This document shows positions 7,571 to 17,912 of a DNA stretch of 54,305 nucleotides, one piece after another; within the stretch, counting starts at the first letter, position 1; the number at the start of each line of letters is the position of its first letter. The stretch is from Acanthaster planci (lineage: Eukaryota; Echinodermata; Asteroidea; Valvatida; Acanthasteridae), in assembly GCF_001949145.1 (NCBI RefSeq), contig NW_019091648.1, positions 221,513 to 275,817 of the forward strand, written 5' to 3'. The notes below the pieces were generated by a model, which was given only the letters and a program-made list of their open reading frames with translations, did not search any database and was not told where the DNA came from. Both the position numbers and the translations under genes were made by a program.

Positions 7571-8359
7571 ACATTAAAAGCAAGGCAGGCCAAATTATGT
7601 CAGAAAGTTAAGTAGGATTACATGATACAAGCATACGTCCATGTACGCCACGGCAATATGTGAGCACGCGCTCTTCTGCCTGTGCTGCGCACGCTATGGC
7701 TTTACATGTTGTAGATGTACATGTACGTGTACAGTACGTGATAATAAAGCGTGGTCTCGTCGCAGCAGGTCAGGCCAAAGCACTGAGCTCGCTCCCAACG
7801 TTCGTAGTAGGTCAGTTCGTTTACGAAACTGCAATTTATTTTGTGCGATACATTTTTGTTTTGCGAGTTATAAATTTATTTTGCGAGTAACATATTTGTT
7901 TTCGAAATTCCTTTTTTACTTCTTTTCAAGGAATAATAGCAGTTTGTTTTGTCATTTTTGTGGTAGATTTCTCCTTTGTTTTTATTAACAGGTCTTTTTT
8001 ACTTCTACTTTTATTTTTACATTTATCTTTTGATTTGTCAGTATTTATATTTTCTGGCTGATTCTTATTTTCTCTGTTTCAAGTTCTTCTTCGTTGTGTA
8101 TTTTAGTTATTTTTCTTTTGTTTCCCCATTTTATGTACTTATTTTTTGAATAATTTCATTTGGTTTTTCGTTCTTTCATTTGCAATTTTTTTATTTGTAT
8201 TCATTGTTCTTAACTCCAGTTCTTTCGTTTTGTTTTAGTTTAAAAATATTTCTTCGTTTTGTTTTGTTAATTTTTAAAATATAAATTTGCTTTATTTTCC
8301 ATGTTGTATTTTTGCTCCGATGGCCGGCCATAAAAGTCAGTGATAGCATGGATGAATGG
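7571..8359. other. T-rich non-coding stretch
   Basis: From about 7840 to 8300 the plus strand is strongly T-biased with many TTTTATTT and TTCTTTT runs. The open frames at 7641-7988 and 7660-7890 are compositional (Cys/Phe/Leu-rich) and not credible genes. The stretch ends at the MITE at 8368. Confidence 0.5.
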
Positions 8360-8367
8360 GGCTAGTG

Positions 8368-8615
8368 CACGGACGTATATAAACAGCTGGACTTGCAACG
8401 CCTTTATATGAAAAAGAAGCCAACCAGCGGCCATTTTACCGAGCCTAATACAAATGCGTAAGTTGGTATGCTTGTATTGACGTCAGGAAGAACAAAGGCA
8501 GACATTGCTGGAAAAGCTTTGTATTCGGCTCGGTAAAATGGCCGCTAGTGGATTCAAGATCTCTGTAAGCTGATTAAAGGCATTGCGAGTCCAGATTTCA
8601 TAATACACGTCCGTG
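8368..8615. mobile_element. hAT-type MITE with 8-bp target duplication
   Basis: This 248-bp unit begins CACGGACGTAT and ends with ACGTCCGTG. Both inner arms carry GCGGCCATTTTACCGAGCC followed by AATACAAA, giving imperfect inverted arms of roughly 95 bp. The flanks are an exact 8-bp direct repeat, GGCTAGTG, at 8360-8367 and 8616-8623. An 8-bp duplication is the hAT (and P) superfamily signature. There is no coding capacity, so it depends on a transposase elsewhere. A partial second copy is at 10395-10492. Confidence 0.85.
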
Positions 8616-8623
8616 GGCTAGTG

Positions 8624-9464
8624 TGAACAAAAAAATTAAAGTCCAAACCAAGTATTCCGCAGGCGGCTACGATGTCACTAACGAGGCAAGGGCGAACGAA
8701 TTGGGATTTATCTGAAAACAAGGCAACCGTACGGTGAAGGAATGGGGACGGCTAGAAAATTTTTGTCCAAACCAAGTACTACGTAGCCGGCTACGAATGC
8801 GTTTTGTTGTTATTGTAATATCAGCTGAATCGATCGATCTATAAGTTTTATTTGATCCTATCTGTAAAGTGTAGAAGAGAGCGAGGGCTGGTTAGGCAAC
8901 AATTATAGTAAGAAATAGTTTTCAGGGCCTAAGGACTTCCTTCAAAAATTTAGCACGGCATCAACCGGTTCAGATATACTCAAGCTGATTGACTTGAAAA
9001 TTCAAAGTTTCGAGGAGAGATAAGACCGGCTGAGGTTCCACAAGATCAGAGCCGTGTAGCCCAAAATCTCATAAAATTTCAAATACAAACAGTTTCACTG
9101 TGGGATAACACTGACCTAAACAAATGCTGCCGGTACTCTATTGTTACACGTAATGGCCGTCGGGTGGCTGAGGGTTGTGTTCTTTGTCAAATACACACTA
9201 TAATGAGACATCCGTAGCAAAGGTCGGGAGCTTTTTTTTTCTCTCAGAGAAATAGACTCACTGTGAAAAAAATGACGTTCAACTTTAAAGCTCGGTGCAC
9301 AAAGTGGCGACTCAAGCTTGTTTCTTTCCCTGATCATAAGCACATAAGGAAGGCATCATACACCTACGAGGTTGGCACCCAGCCCAGCCAGAACAACGCA
9401 GTATGCAAACACTAATTAAGTACTTAACAGCACTTGACTTGTAAACGCCAAGGGTTCCAGTCTA
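8624..9464. other. Non-coding stretch, no gene seen
   Basis: Mixed sequence with two similar short blocks, CCAAACCAAGTATTCCG near 8643 and CCAAACCAAGTACTACG near 8767, each followed by a CGGCTACGA motif about 10 bp later. They look like a decayed local duplication. The minus-strand frame at 9116-9343 matches no family. Confidence 0.4.
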
Positions 9465-10122
9465 CATACACTGGAAAGCAAAAGAAACTTGCCACTTCTG
9501 TCAAAGGCCATACATAAAAATTTCACTCCATAGAAATAAACAATTTCTGTACACAGGTATGGTGCAATACCCCTTACTAATCACATGCCCAAAAGCAAGT
9601 GATTATCTTTCTAACAAAGAAGAAATTTACATGCAGCAACTTGGTTACTGAATCAAAAGTCACATTACACACAAAAGTACTCTCCACCAAGCAAAAAATA
9701 CCCTTGAATGGACAACTTTTTAAATAACCAATGACAAAGTGAACACCTGTTTTGTAAAAAAAAAGTGCATGAGTGGTTTCTACATGTATAGGGATGCCAT
9801 CCTTATTGACTAGGCCTATGCATACACATTGAAAAGTAATGATTGTGTCTTGTTTATTTCGTCCTGTGACATTGATTTCTGCGTGAATCCTAAGGCTCAT
9901 TCTATTACACTCTTTGACTTTTGATTCAGTAACCAAGTTGTCAATACATTTGTACATGTCAATTTCTTCTTTGTTATAAAGATAATCACTTGCTTTTGGG
10001 CATGTGATTAGTAAGGGGTATTGCAGCATACCTGTGTACAAAAATGGTTTATTTCTTTGGAGTGAATTTGTATGTGTGGACTTTGACAGAACTGGCAAGT
10101 TTCCTTTGCTGTCCACTGTAGT
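9465..10122. repeat. Long inverted repeat, 0.66 kb with ~200-bp arms
   Basis: The left arm (about 9465-9665) and right arm (about 9918-10122) are reverse complements over roughly 190-200 bp at high identity, estimated by eye as 85-90%. Shared blocks include TACTAATCACATGCCCAAAA, GCAAGTGATTATCTTT and TTGGTTACTGAATCAAAAGT. The spacer is about 250 bp. A 194-codon minus-strand frame (10161-9577) runs through spacer and both arms, so part of its C-terminus is encoded by the reverse complement of its own N-terminal region. That makes a normal protein unlikely. This is probably a foldback element or an inverted duplication. Confidence 0.75.
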
Positions 10123-10394
10123 TCTAAACTTGATTTGCCGCGCAGCAGAACTGATGCGCATAGGAATTCCTTTGTACCCATGACTTGTAGAAATCGGAAC
10201 AGGCTTTCTGATACAATAGTCTCAACAATGTCAATCAGCTCTTTTGGGGATCAGGTTCTTGAGTTTATCAGATTTAGGGATAGGAACTTAAATTAATTTT
10301 GTGTCACTTCGTCTTCCCCCGTGGCTATACATGGATTCAGTTAATCGTTGCTATACGTACTGAAGAAGAAGAACAGAAGCGAGCCAACCCGCGC

Positions 10395-10492
10395 ATTTGT
10401 ATTCGGCTCGGTAAAATGGCCGCTGGTTGGCTTCTATTTCATACAAAGGCGTTGCAAGTCCATTTTTTTTATATACATGTATATGTTCGTGG
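10395..10492. mobile_element. Partial second copy of the hAT-type MITE
   Basis: ATTTGTATTCGGCTCGGTAA followed by AATGGCCGCTGGTTGGCTTC, then GGCGTTGCAAGTCCA and an end near GTTCGTGG, matches the arm of the 8368-8615 element. The other arm is not present on the left, so this is a half copy or solo arm. A 27-bp block starting GGTTTCAAAGCGATGCAA directly follows it (10491) and recurs at 10572, a local duplication. Confidence 0.65.
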
Positions 10493-10599
10493 TTTCAAAG
10501 CGATGCAATGATGTGTGAATGCATGGGATGGCTGTTTCCCCTGTAGCTGGCCAAGATGTTGCCAAGGCGTCGGTTTCAAAACGATGCAAAGATGCGTGA

Positions 10600-10974
10600 T
10601 TTTTTTTATCAAGAGCAAGGCCACCCTACTACCAGAAGACAAGTCATACTCCAGAGCATCTCATGAAAACCACTGACAGCCGTGTTGGGTATATAATGTG
10701 CAGCTTCAAAATAAGAAAAATAAAAATGTTAACCAGAGGATGAAGAGTCTAAAATGAATGTTATCTATCGACCATTTATACCCTTGTAACTTTTGATGCG
10801 AGACTGAAAGTTACCGTCAGAACACAAACAACAATAAGACTATCCCTTTGCCAGTTACATCCAATTATAGTCCTTGTGTGTATTTATTGTGTTTAGTCAC
10901 TGTGTATAGAGGCCTGGACAACATAAGTTTTTTTTTAATGATTTGAAATGTTGAGATTGGTCAATGTGCGCATG
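10600..10974. other. Non-coding stretch, no gene seen
   Basis: Mixed AT-rich sequence between the MITE half copy and the 64-bp tandem array. I see no coding frame, hairpin or recognised repeat here. Confidence 0.4.
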
Positions 10975-11330
10975 GGAAACATCCTTCTGAGCCAAAAACG
11001 CGGGGAGGAAGTCTGGTCAGCGGACTTTATTTCCTCTTCTATAAACACCCTTCGAAGCCACGAATACAGGAACAAGTCGGATCGACGAACTTTATTTCGC
11101 TTCTGAAAAATCCTCCCAAAGCCACAAACACAGAAGGAAGTCTAATCAGCGGACTTTACTTCCTCTTCTAAAACACCACGAGCTATAAAAACAGAAGGAA
11201 GTCTGATCAGCAGACTTTACGGTCCCTTCTAAAAACATCCTCCCAGGCCACGAAAACATGAGCAAGTTGTATCGGCGAACTTTATTTCCCTTATAAAAAA
11301 AAATTATCCCAAGCCCTTATTATTTCAATA
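10975..11330. repeat. Tandem repeat, about 64-bp unit, five copies
   Basis: A core like GTCTGATCAGCGGACTTTA recurs starting near 11011, 11076, 11140, 11201 and 11265, giving spacings of 65, 64, 61 and about 64 bp. It is followed each time by TTTCCTCTTCTAAAAACA and by a CCACGAAAACAGG block. Each core can fold on itself (AGTCTGATCAG/CAGACT), so the array is a run of small hairpins. Copies have diverged by several substitutions. Confidence 0.8.
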
Positions 11331-13365
11331 ATGCACAAAACAAAACAAAACAAAAAATTCAAAGCGCACAAGCCGCCCATTCGAACACGGGCAATTTGAA
11401 CATGGGAAGTTCTAACGGGCATTTTCCGGCCAAGACTGGGGGTTGCACTGCACCTACACACGGGTGAATTCCACCAAGTGGTTGTATTGGGTGTAGTGCA
11501 ACCTGCAGCCATACGCGCCCATAGAAAACAGTGCAAAATCGGACCGAAATAGTGCCGCCTGTTGACCATTATGGAGAGGTTGGCCTCCGCTTGTTTTTCA
11601 AGATTCAAGATTATGGCCAGAATATCACTTTTCGTGTAAGTTTTATGGGGGTTAGCCATGAATTTTATATTTTTTTTATTTTTTTTAATTCGCCTTTCCC
11701 CGAAGATTTCCCCAAAATAGCGGTAAAACTATGCACTCATTGCTCAATGTAGCCGCCCGCCTCTATCCAAAATAGGCCTGCAATTTGGGGCTTTTTGTGA
11801 AACACACATCCCGAACTGGAAACTATTAGTCCCAAAATTCAGGATTTATATAAATATTTCTATGATTCCTCCAGATTATGGCCTGTCTTATTATAAAAAT
11901 CACGCGGGATCACAAAATATTAATGAGCTCACGCGCAGAAATACGATTTGGTATAATGCATCCTGGGGGCCAGTCTACTGGAGTCCCTTCGTATCCTTGG
12001 CCCCACAGTGGTCAATCTAAAAAGTGGAGATTCGATATCTGCGAAAACCCCTTCATTCAAATCGAGTTTTGTGTGTATGCATCAGTCACCTACGGAGCCC
12101 CTAAAGGGACATGCGTTTAAAACAAATTCAGAATACAAAAGAAATTCAGTTTGTATTTCGTGTGTAAGATTTTTTAGCTTAATGTTTTTCTTTGTCGGTT
12201 TTGGTTTGTGTATTGACTAGTTGCTTTAACCTCTCAGATTTTAATGAAATGTTCTTTCGCCCTGCCAATTTAAGTTGACCAGGCCATGAGTCTTCTTCAG
12301 GAANNNNNNNNNNNNNNNNNNNNNAGTGAACCTGTGTCTGTGTCTTTTTCCTTAGTAAATTAGGTTAGCCACGGTTTGGCAGAAAGCTGTTTCTTTTATT
12401 ATTAAAAAATTAGCTTGAGCTTGTTGGAGTGAAGTGTGAAATGGAAGTGATGTGGAAAGTACCATAGCTAGGCTTAGAGTCAGAATGCCAGATGATTCCG
12501 CTATGTCAGCATGATATCTGAGTAGCTCCCCAAAACGTTTTCTCGTTGGCCAAAAGACACAATTGGAGGCACTTTTGCCCAGTAGGCACAAATCCAGGTG
12601 CCTCATGCAACAACTTACCTGCCGCGGTTAGAACAGAACCTAGGAAAACCCTGCCTGTCAGATTTTGTTGTCAAAGCCAGCAAGATGAAGTTCCTCTCCT
12701 TCACTTAAAATATTGATAGAATTTGTAGATGTAATTTGATTTGACTTCACTGTTATTTTTGTCAAGGATGAAGGATTCAGCTGTGTAAATTAATCCAAAA
12801 GCTAATAAGGATTATTTTGAAGTTTGAATTATAGTCAGGAACTTACCTTTTCCTTCCGAGGTAGAAATTTAGCACTTGTACGGTTTGGTCATTTCCTTAA
12901 AATTAGATGGTCAGTGGTCACTCTTGATGTCAAGCACAACTACCCTGCTACCCGTGCTACCCGGTGTCACAAATTGATTTGGACGACACAATGTCTACAA
13001 ATACTCGAGTGCAGTGCTGAGAATTGAGCAAGCAAGAGTTGATACACTGCGGGAGTCGGAACTTAACTACAAGGGGTGTATACATTGAAAACTACATGTA
13101 CATGTATTTCTAAATGAGAAAGAACAAATCCTTGGTGCATTTTTTGGAGTAACAAAATACGTTAAATTAGATAGCTGAGAATCAGAAAACAAACAGATAA
13201 TTTAACGGTTGATTGTAAACCTCATTTTTGCCTACAACTTGATTGAATCGTTCATTTTATGCCTATGTATAAAGTTTTGTAAATAAAGCAGTTGTAAACC
13301 AGAAAGAAAGAGCACTTCAATACTGAGAAATTTCTGCCTCATCCTTTTGGCGGTCACATTCTTAC
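11331..13365. other. Non-coding stretch with an assembly gap
   Basis: No credible gene is seen. The minus-strand frame 11659-11291 and plus-strand frames near 11531-12220 match no family, and their composition looks random. A run of 21 Ns lies at 12304-12324. Confidence 0.45.
12304..12324. other. Assembly gap (21 N)
   Basis: Twenty-one undetermined bases. The real gap size is unknown, and nothing recognisable flanks it. Confidence 0.99.
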
Positions 13366-14712
13366 ATCGTGCATACGAAATTATTTCGTGGACTCAAATC
13401 ATTTCCACTCATAATAAATTATTTCGTGTATTCAAAATCATTTGTGCAGCCCAAATCATTTCGTGCCCTCGAAATTTTTGTTTCCTTTGCTCAAAATCAT
13501 TTCGTTTGCTCGAAATCATTTCGTTAGGTTGAAATAAATAACATACATGTATCTACCAGTAAGCGAACAGGATTCACTCGACAATGAACACTTTGAATAG
13601 GGCAGGCGGCCAATTTTCCTCCAAAAGAGGACATGTCTGGCAGTCTGGCTTAATTCACAAAGTAAATGAACTTAATTTCTTTTTTGGTCCCCAAAGCGGG
13701 AAACTTCATTTTCAAGATGTCTGTTATAGAATGCGTTAACATGATTTGCCCATGCACAAAGTGATTTAGGCTTGTGAGAGCAAGCATAGCGTTGTGGGTT
13801 CAAATCCAACTGCTCGCAACTTGCGAATTTGAAAGTTAGTGAAAGATAAATATGGAATAAACACAACATACTCATGTACGCAATTAAATACATGTATACA
13901 GAAAGCAAAAAGAACACTAGTTCAAAGTTAATGAACTTCAACAGTGTACTTCAATCATATACTAAAAAGGTGCACCTTTTAAACAAAACAACATACACGT
14001 TAAGTAATTCACAACTTGACCCCCTTCCTCACTTACTTTTAAACAGTGTACAAAAATAAGTCATTGTACAATCGAGTGAAGCGCGTCCTTTCGATTGAAA
14101 CTATTGGGACGGGGATGCCACAGGGTCTGCTTGAAAATACCTGGAATTTTAAACACTCACCAAGGCAGCTGAGTAACTGAGTAACTTGTTATCTAAATAA
14201 TTAGAAATGGATTCCAGATCTTGTACAAGAATTTGCTTCTTATCTGAAATTCTCATATCGTTTCTGTTATTTTGAAATTGAATTCATGTAAATATTTCGT
14301 TTAAGATATGGAAAAAAATTAATTCAACTAAACTTGAATTTTGTCTCTCTTGTTTGGCAAAGAGAAGTAGCTTGTTACCCCATTTTTCGATGAATTTAGC
14401 TGAGATTCTTCTGCCTTAACCAAGCCCTAGGGCATAAGCTGCCAGACCTCCCCACGTTACATCAGTGAACTCTAGAACTAATTAATTTCGACCGCACGAA
14501 ATTATTTCGAGCAAACGATCGAATAATTTATTTCAAGCAAACGAAATGATTTTGAACAAACAAAATGATTTGGAGCAAACGAAATACATTATTTCGAGCT
14601 CACGCAATAGTTAATTCAAGTATACGAAATGATTGCGAGCACACAAACTAATTTATTATGAGCGCACGAAATGATTTCGAGTGCCCGAAATTATTTCGTG
14701 CGTACAAAATAA
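13366..14712. mobile_element. Element with inverted arrays of a palindromic ~20-bp unit
   Basis: At 13366-13545 a unit like CGAAATCATTTCGTTTGCT repeats about seven to eight times. At 14484-14712 the same unit repeats about ten times in the reverse direction. Read on the minus strand, the right array matches the left in order as well as in motif, including the shared odd block CTCATAATAAATTA. The arrays are therefore terminal inverted repeats of roughly 180-230 bp. The core CGAAATNATTTCG is itself a palindrome. The 940 bp between the arrays hold no convincing gene. A non-autonomous DNA transposon with transposase-binding arrays in its ends is the best reading. No target duplication was found. 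Confidence 0.65.
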
Positions 14713-17679
14713 TAACTGAAATTATTTTTATATTGTCCCTTCAGGGGCTCCGTGCCCACCCCATCAAACCACCGATGTATTACTTTCGACGATTTCCTAT
14801 TTATAGAAGACTTCTACAAACTGGAAACCGTCCCAAGTAATATTTCAGCTTGACCACTGCTTGAAAATTTGTTCAAGTTCTTGAAAATTTGACACCAAAC
14901 TTGAAAACTTGAAAATAGAACAAAAAGCAGGAAATCTTGAAAATTCCACCCCCCCCAAAAAAAAGACAAGACTACATTTTGTAGAAGCTTTGACAACTTT
15001 TTTTCACTGAATACCCGAGCATTTTAGTGACTTTTACTTTTGTTTCTTTTTATTTGTTTTAGCATATTGGCGCGCTATACTTGGGGTTAGACCCTGTAGT
15101 GTATGTAAGCTTAGCTAGTCTAGGCACTGCATGACGCGCGCTTTACACGAGTGCCTCTGGTTGTGAGGCTATGCGTATAGTGCCCAATCGCCAGCGTCAA
15201 TTAGGTATGTAAACATGCGCAAGCCATTAGCGCTAGTTAGATCAAGCTACTCGAGTTAAGTTCTATTATTAAGTGCTGCAACGGGACTGGTGACAAGTCT
15301 AGCCTATGCCTGTGCCTGCTGGGATACATTTATCTTAATTATCATAAATTATCGAGATGGCTTTTGTGATTGTGAATAAATTGAAGAATCATCAGCTAGA
15401 ACCGTGTCAAAGGTCCCGGTGATGTCAGCCCCGCCTGGCATTTGGTAAGACCGTTCCCTTACTTTTACAGTGCAGTGAAAGAGCGATTCAGTCTCAGAAA
15501 GTTTATTGCCCTGAAGGGAAAATATGGTGAGTTGCCCACAAAGATATTATTGTGCCTTGTATGATTTAACCTGAATTTTATATCTCCAAGATCAGTGGAT
15601 GGGGCTTCTATATGCCAAGGAAGCACTGGCTAGTCTGGTTAAAGTCAAAACGTCTTCCTCATCAATGATGTAAAGTAAGGACACTGTCATAAAAGATACC
15701 TCGAATCCTTGCAAATGGCAAGGAAAAGATCACCGCTGAAGGCCAAATATCAGACACAGAACTGTAGGATACTGATCCCCTCAACGAGGAATGCCACACA
15801 CATTGTGGGACAAGTTACTAAAGTCATCAGGAGTTTCAAGACTTACTGCTAGATGTTCTGTCCTTAAGGTAAGTACATGTACATGTAAATGAGTTTATTT
15901 AGATTATGTAGTCATTTCCGTAGGGTAAATGGTACATATTGTATAGAAATATATATATATTTTTTTCAGGATTTGCCAGTTTTCGATAAGCAGTCATTGC
16001 CGACTTCGGAATGGCTACCTTGTCACTTATCCATTTAATGTCTGATCTGATATTGTTCAATCTGGCATAACCTTGGAATCCAAGGCTAACTTTCCTGCTT
16101 GAGATCCATGGGATGACATGCTAAGCTTGCATGAGTTGCATATTGGGGGTTACACTTTCTGTTGGGAGGTTGCCCATTGTAAGCAGTCTGGATTGTAGCC
16201 TCCTTAACGAAATGAATGATATGAAAATTCAGTTGAACTGTTCCTATGAAATAGTCCATTTAACAACAAAAAATTGAAACATTTTACAACAAAAATATGG
16301 GGCGATTCACAATGCAGTGCTCCACCAAGAGTTTTTCATCGAGAGGCATTTTTGTAGTGCTCAGTGGGCTAGATAGCTGACAAAAATCTCATTCATTAAC
16401 TGCACTGTGCATCAGAAACTTCTTCTGTTTATTCTTTTAGTTGAAAATTCAAAATTGCTCATTGTGAATGGGTGTTATGTAGTCAAAATGGTGGGTTTAC
16501 GTGGCGCAGGGAACGACTCAATCAGATATCCCCAAGCTATGTACCAGAATGCGCTTAATTGGGGCAGCGCATCAACAGCAAACTGGAAAAGTGGCCCGTC
16601 TGCAGCAAACTCTCGGTGGCACGTTGTATTTTGAATTGCTTGTACTGAAATATTTTAAGATTCATTTGGTTATTCACCCCTATGCCTGCTACATTCGCTG
16701 GCAACTTATAAAAATTTTCTCCATACCCAAGATAGAATTGGCTGAAGCCAAAAATTATTTTGCCGATCTCTGTCTCGATTTTGTTCCAGACTGTCCGAAG
16801 GACTTGATTTTAATCTGTGCCTCAGCATGGCCATATCTCCTGTATAGTTGGGAGTTATATTTCTTTGTTTTGGAGTAACAATAGTCCAACTTCCTCACTT
16901 CTTTTAGCTCAATGACAGGCTAATCTTCATCAACGAGAATTTGCCATCAGGAATGTGAACTGACTTTCTTGCTGACGTATTCAGAGGTGACGGCCAATGC
17001 TCTTCCCAGGATAGCTGCTCTCCTTATCTGATTGTGACAGGCCATTTGCAAGTCTCCTTTGCGTGGCTCACTTGCCCCTTAGTCACATGCTTAATCACAT
17101 GCCTTAAACCACACACCTTGTGTTCTCTGGGTCATTCCACTTTCAACTCTGCCAGAGTTAACACCTCACCCATTGTATTCTTGCAAGTTGACAAACTTAA
17201 GTTTCTAGATCACCTTGACCACTCCACATTCACTTTTTGGGGGTGAGTTTGTTTTGGGCAGATAATTTAAAAACATTAATTGGTTAACCTAATAAAAATT
17301 GAAAATAAATGAAACCTGAACGACCAAACAACTCATTGTTTTTTGTTTGAGAGGCCTCAGTGACTTCAGTTGCCTGCCACGGGGCTCCGAACTCGGTTGA
17401 TTTTTAAACTATTTTCAATGGAGCTTGAATTGGCTCAGTGCACCCAAGTAGCTGAGCTGCCCGCTCGTGGGCCTTTTACACCCATGCACCAGCCCCAAGG
17501 CACTAACAAGGCTAGTGTTGTGTGGCGTCTCACTCCTTCGGTGGGAGCAGGATCTGCGAGGGCGCTGCCTTCTTCAGGAGTGCGACGCGTACGGCACGAC
17601 TAGATCGTCCCTGAGCAGCTAGAGACGCGTCCGTTGGGATGGAAGTATACAGTCCCGGTAGTGGTTTTTAGGTATACAC
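14713..17679. other. Non-coding stretch, no gene recognised
   Basis: There is an AT simple repeat near 15950 and a few C and A runs near 14950. Frames at 16407-16634, 16501-16878 and 17370-17603 give no recognisable protein. Host introns or eroded repeats are possible. I cannot support any gene. Confidence 0.4.
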
Positions 17680-17830
17680 TGTTTCAAGATGGGCTTTTCA
17701 ATAACAGGCCTAGGGTACGAGTAGAATAACAAGCCTCGTGAACACCATTCTTCATGAAACAATCTCGAATACTCAACACTTTATTCAGGTCAAAGGTCAA
17801 TCAATGTATATTCCTTTGGATATTGATACA
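17680..17830 (-). repeat. 3' LTR of the Gypsy element (151 bp)
   Basis: It matches 21355-21498 throughout, e.g. the shared blocks CAATAACAGGCCTAG, GAATAACAAGCCT and TTCCTTTGGATATTGATACA, with scattered substitutions and a small length difference. It begins TG and ends CA on the plus strand too. The length is at the short end for Gypsy LTRs. Confidence 0.88.
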
Positions 17831-17842
17831 TCCTCCTTTTTT
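17831..17842 (-). promoter_or_regulatory. Polypurine tract
   Basis: On the coding strand AAAAAAGGAGGA lies directly before the LTR start TGTATC. This is the usual plus-strand DNA priming site of LTR retrotransposons, and its placement helps to fix the LTR boundary. Confidence 0.75.
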
Positions 17843-17912
17843 AAGAGTTGATGTGGATCACCAGTTTTCCAAGTTCAAAGGAAATCTTTGTAAAGCTTAT
17901 GTAATGTCATCT

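Noticed and set aside
9577-10161. 194-codon minus-strand frame as a real gene
   Set aside because: It spans both arms of an inverted repeat, so its end is encoded by the reverse complement of its own earlier part. No family is recognised. Kept only as a finding.
13366-14712. CRISPR-like arrays of short repeats
   Set aside because: Units are adjacent and palindromic with no constant-length unique spacers. The two arrays are inverted relative to each other, and no cas genes exist in this eukaryotic context.
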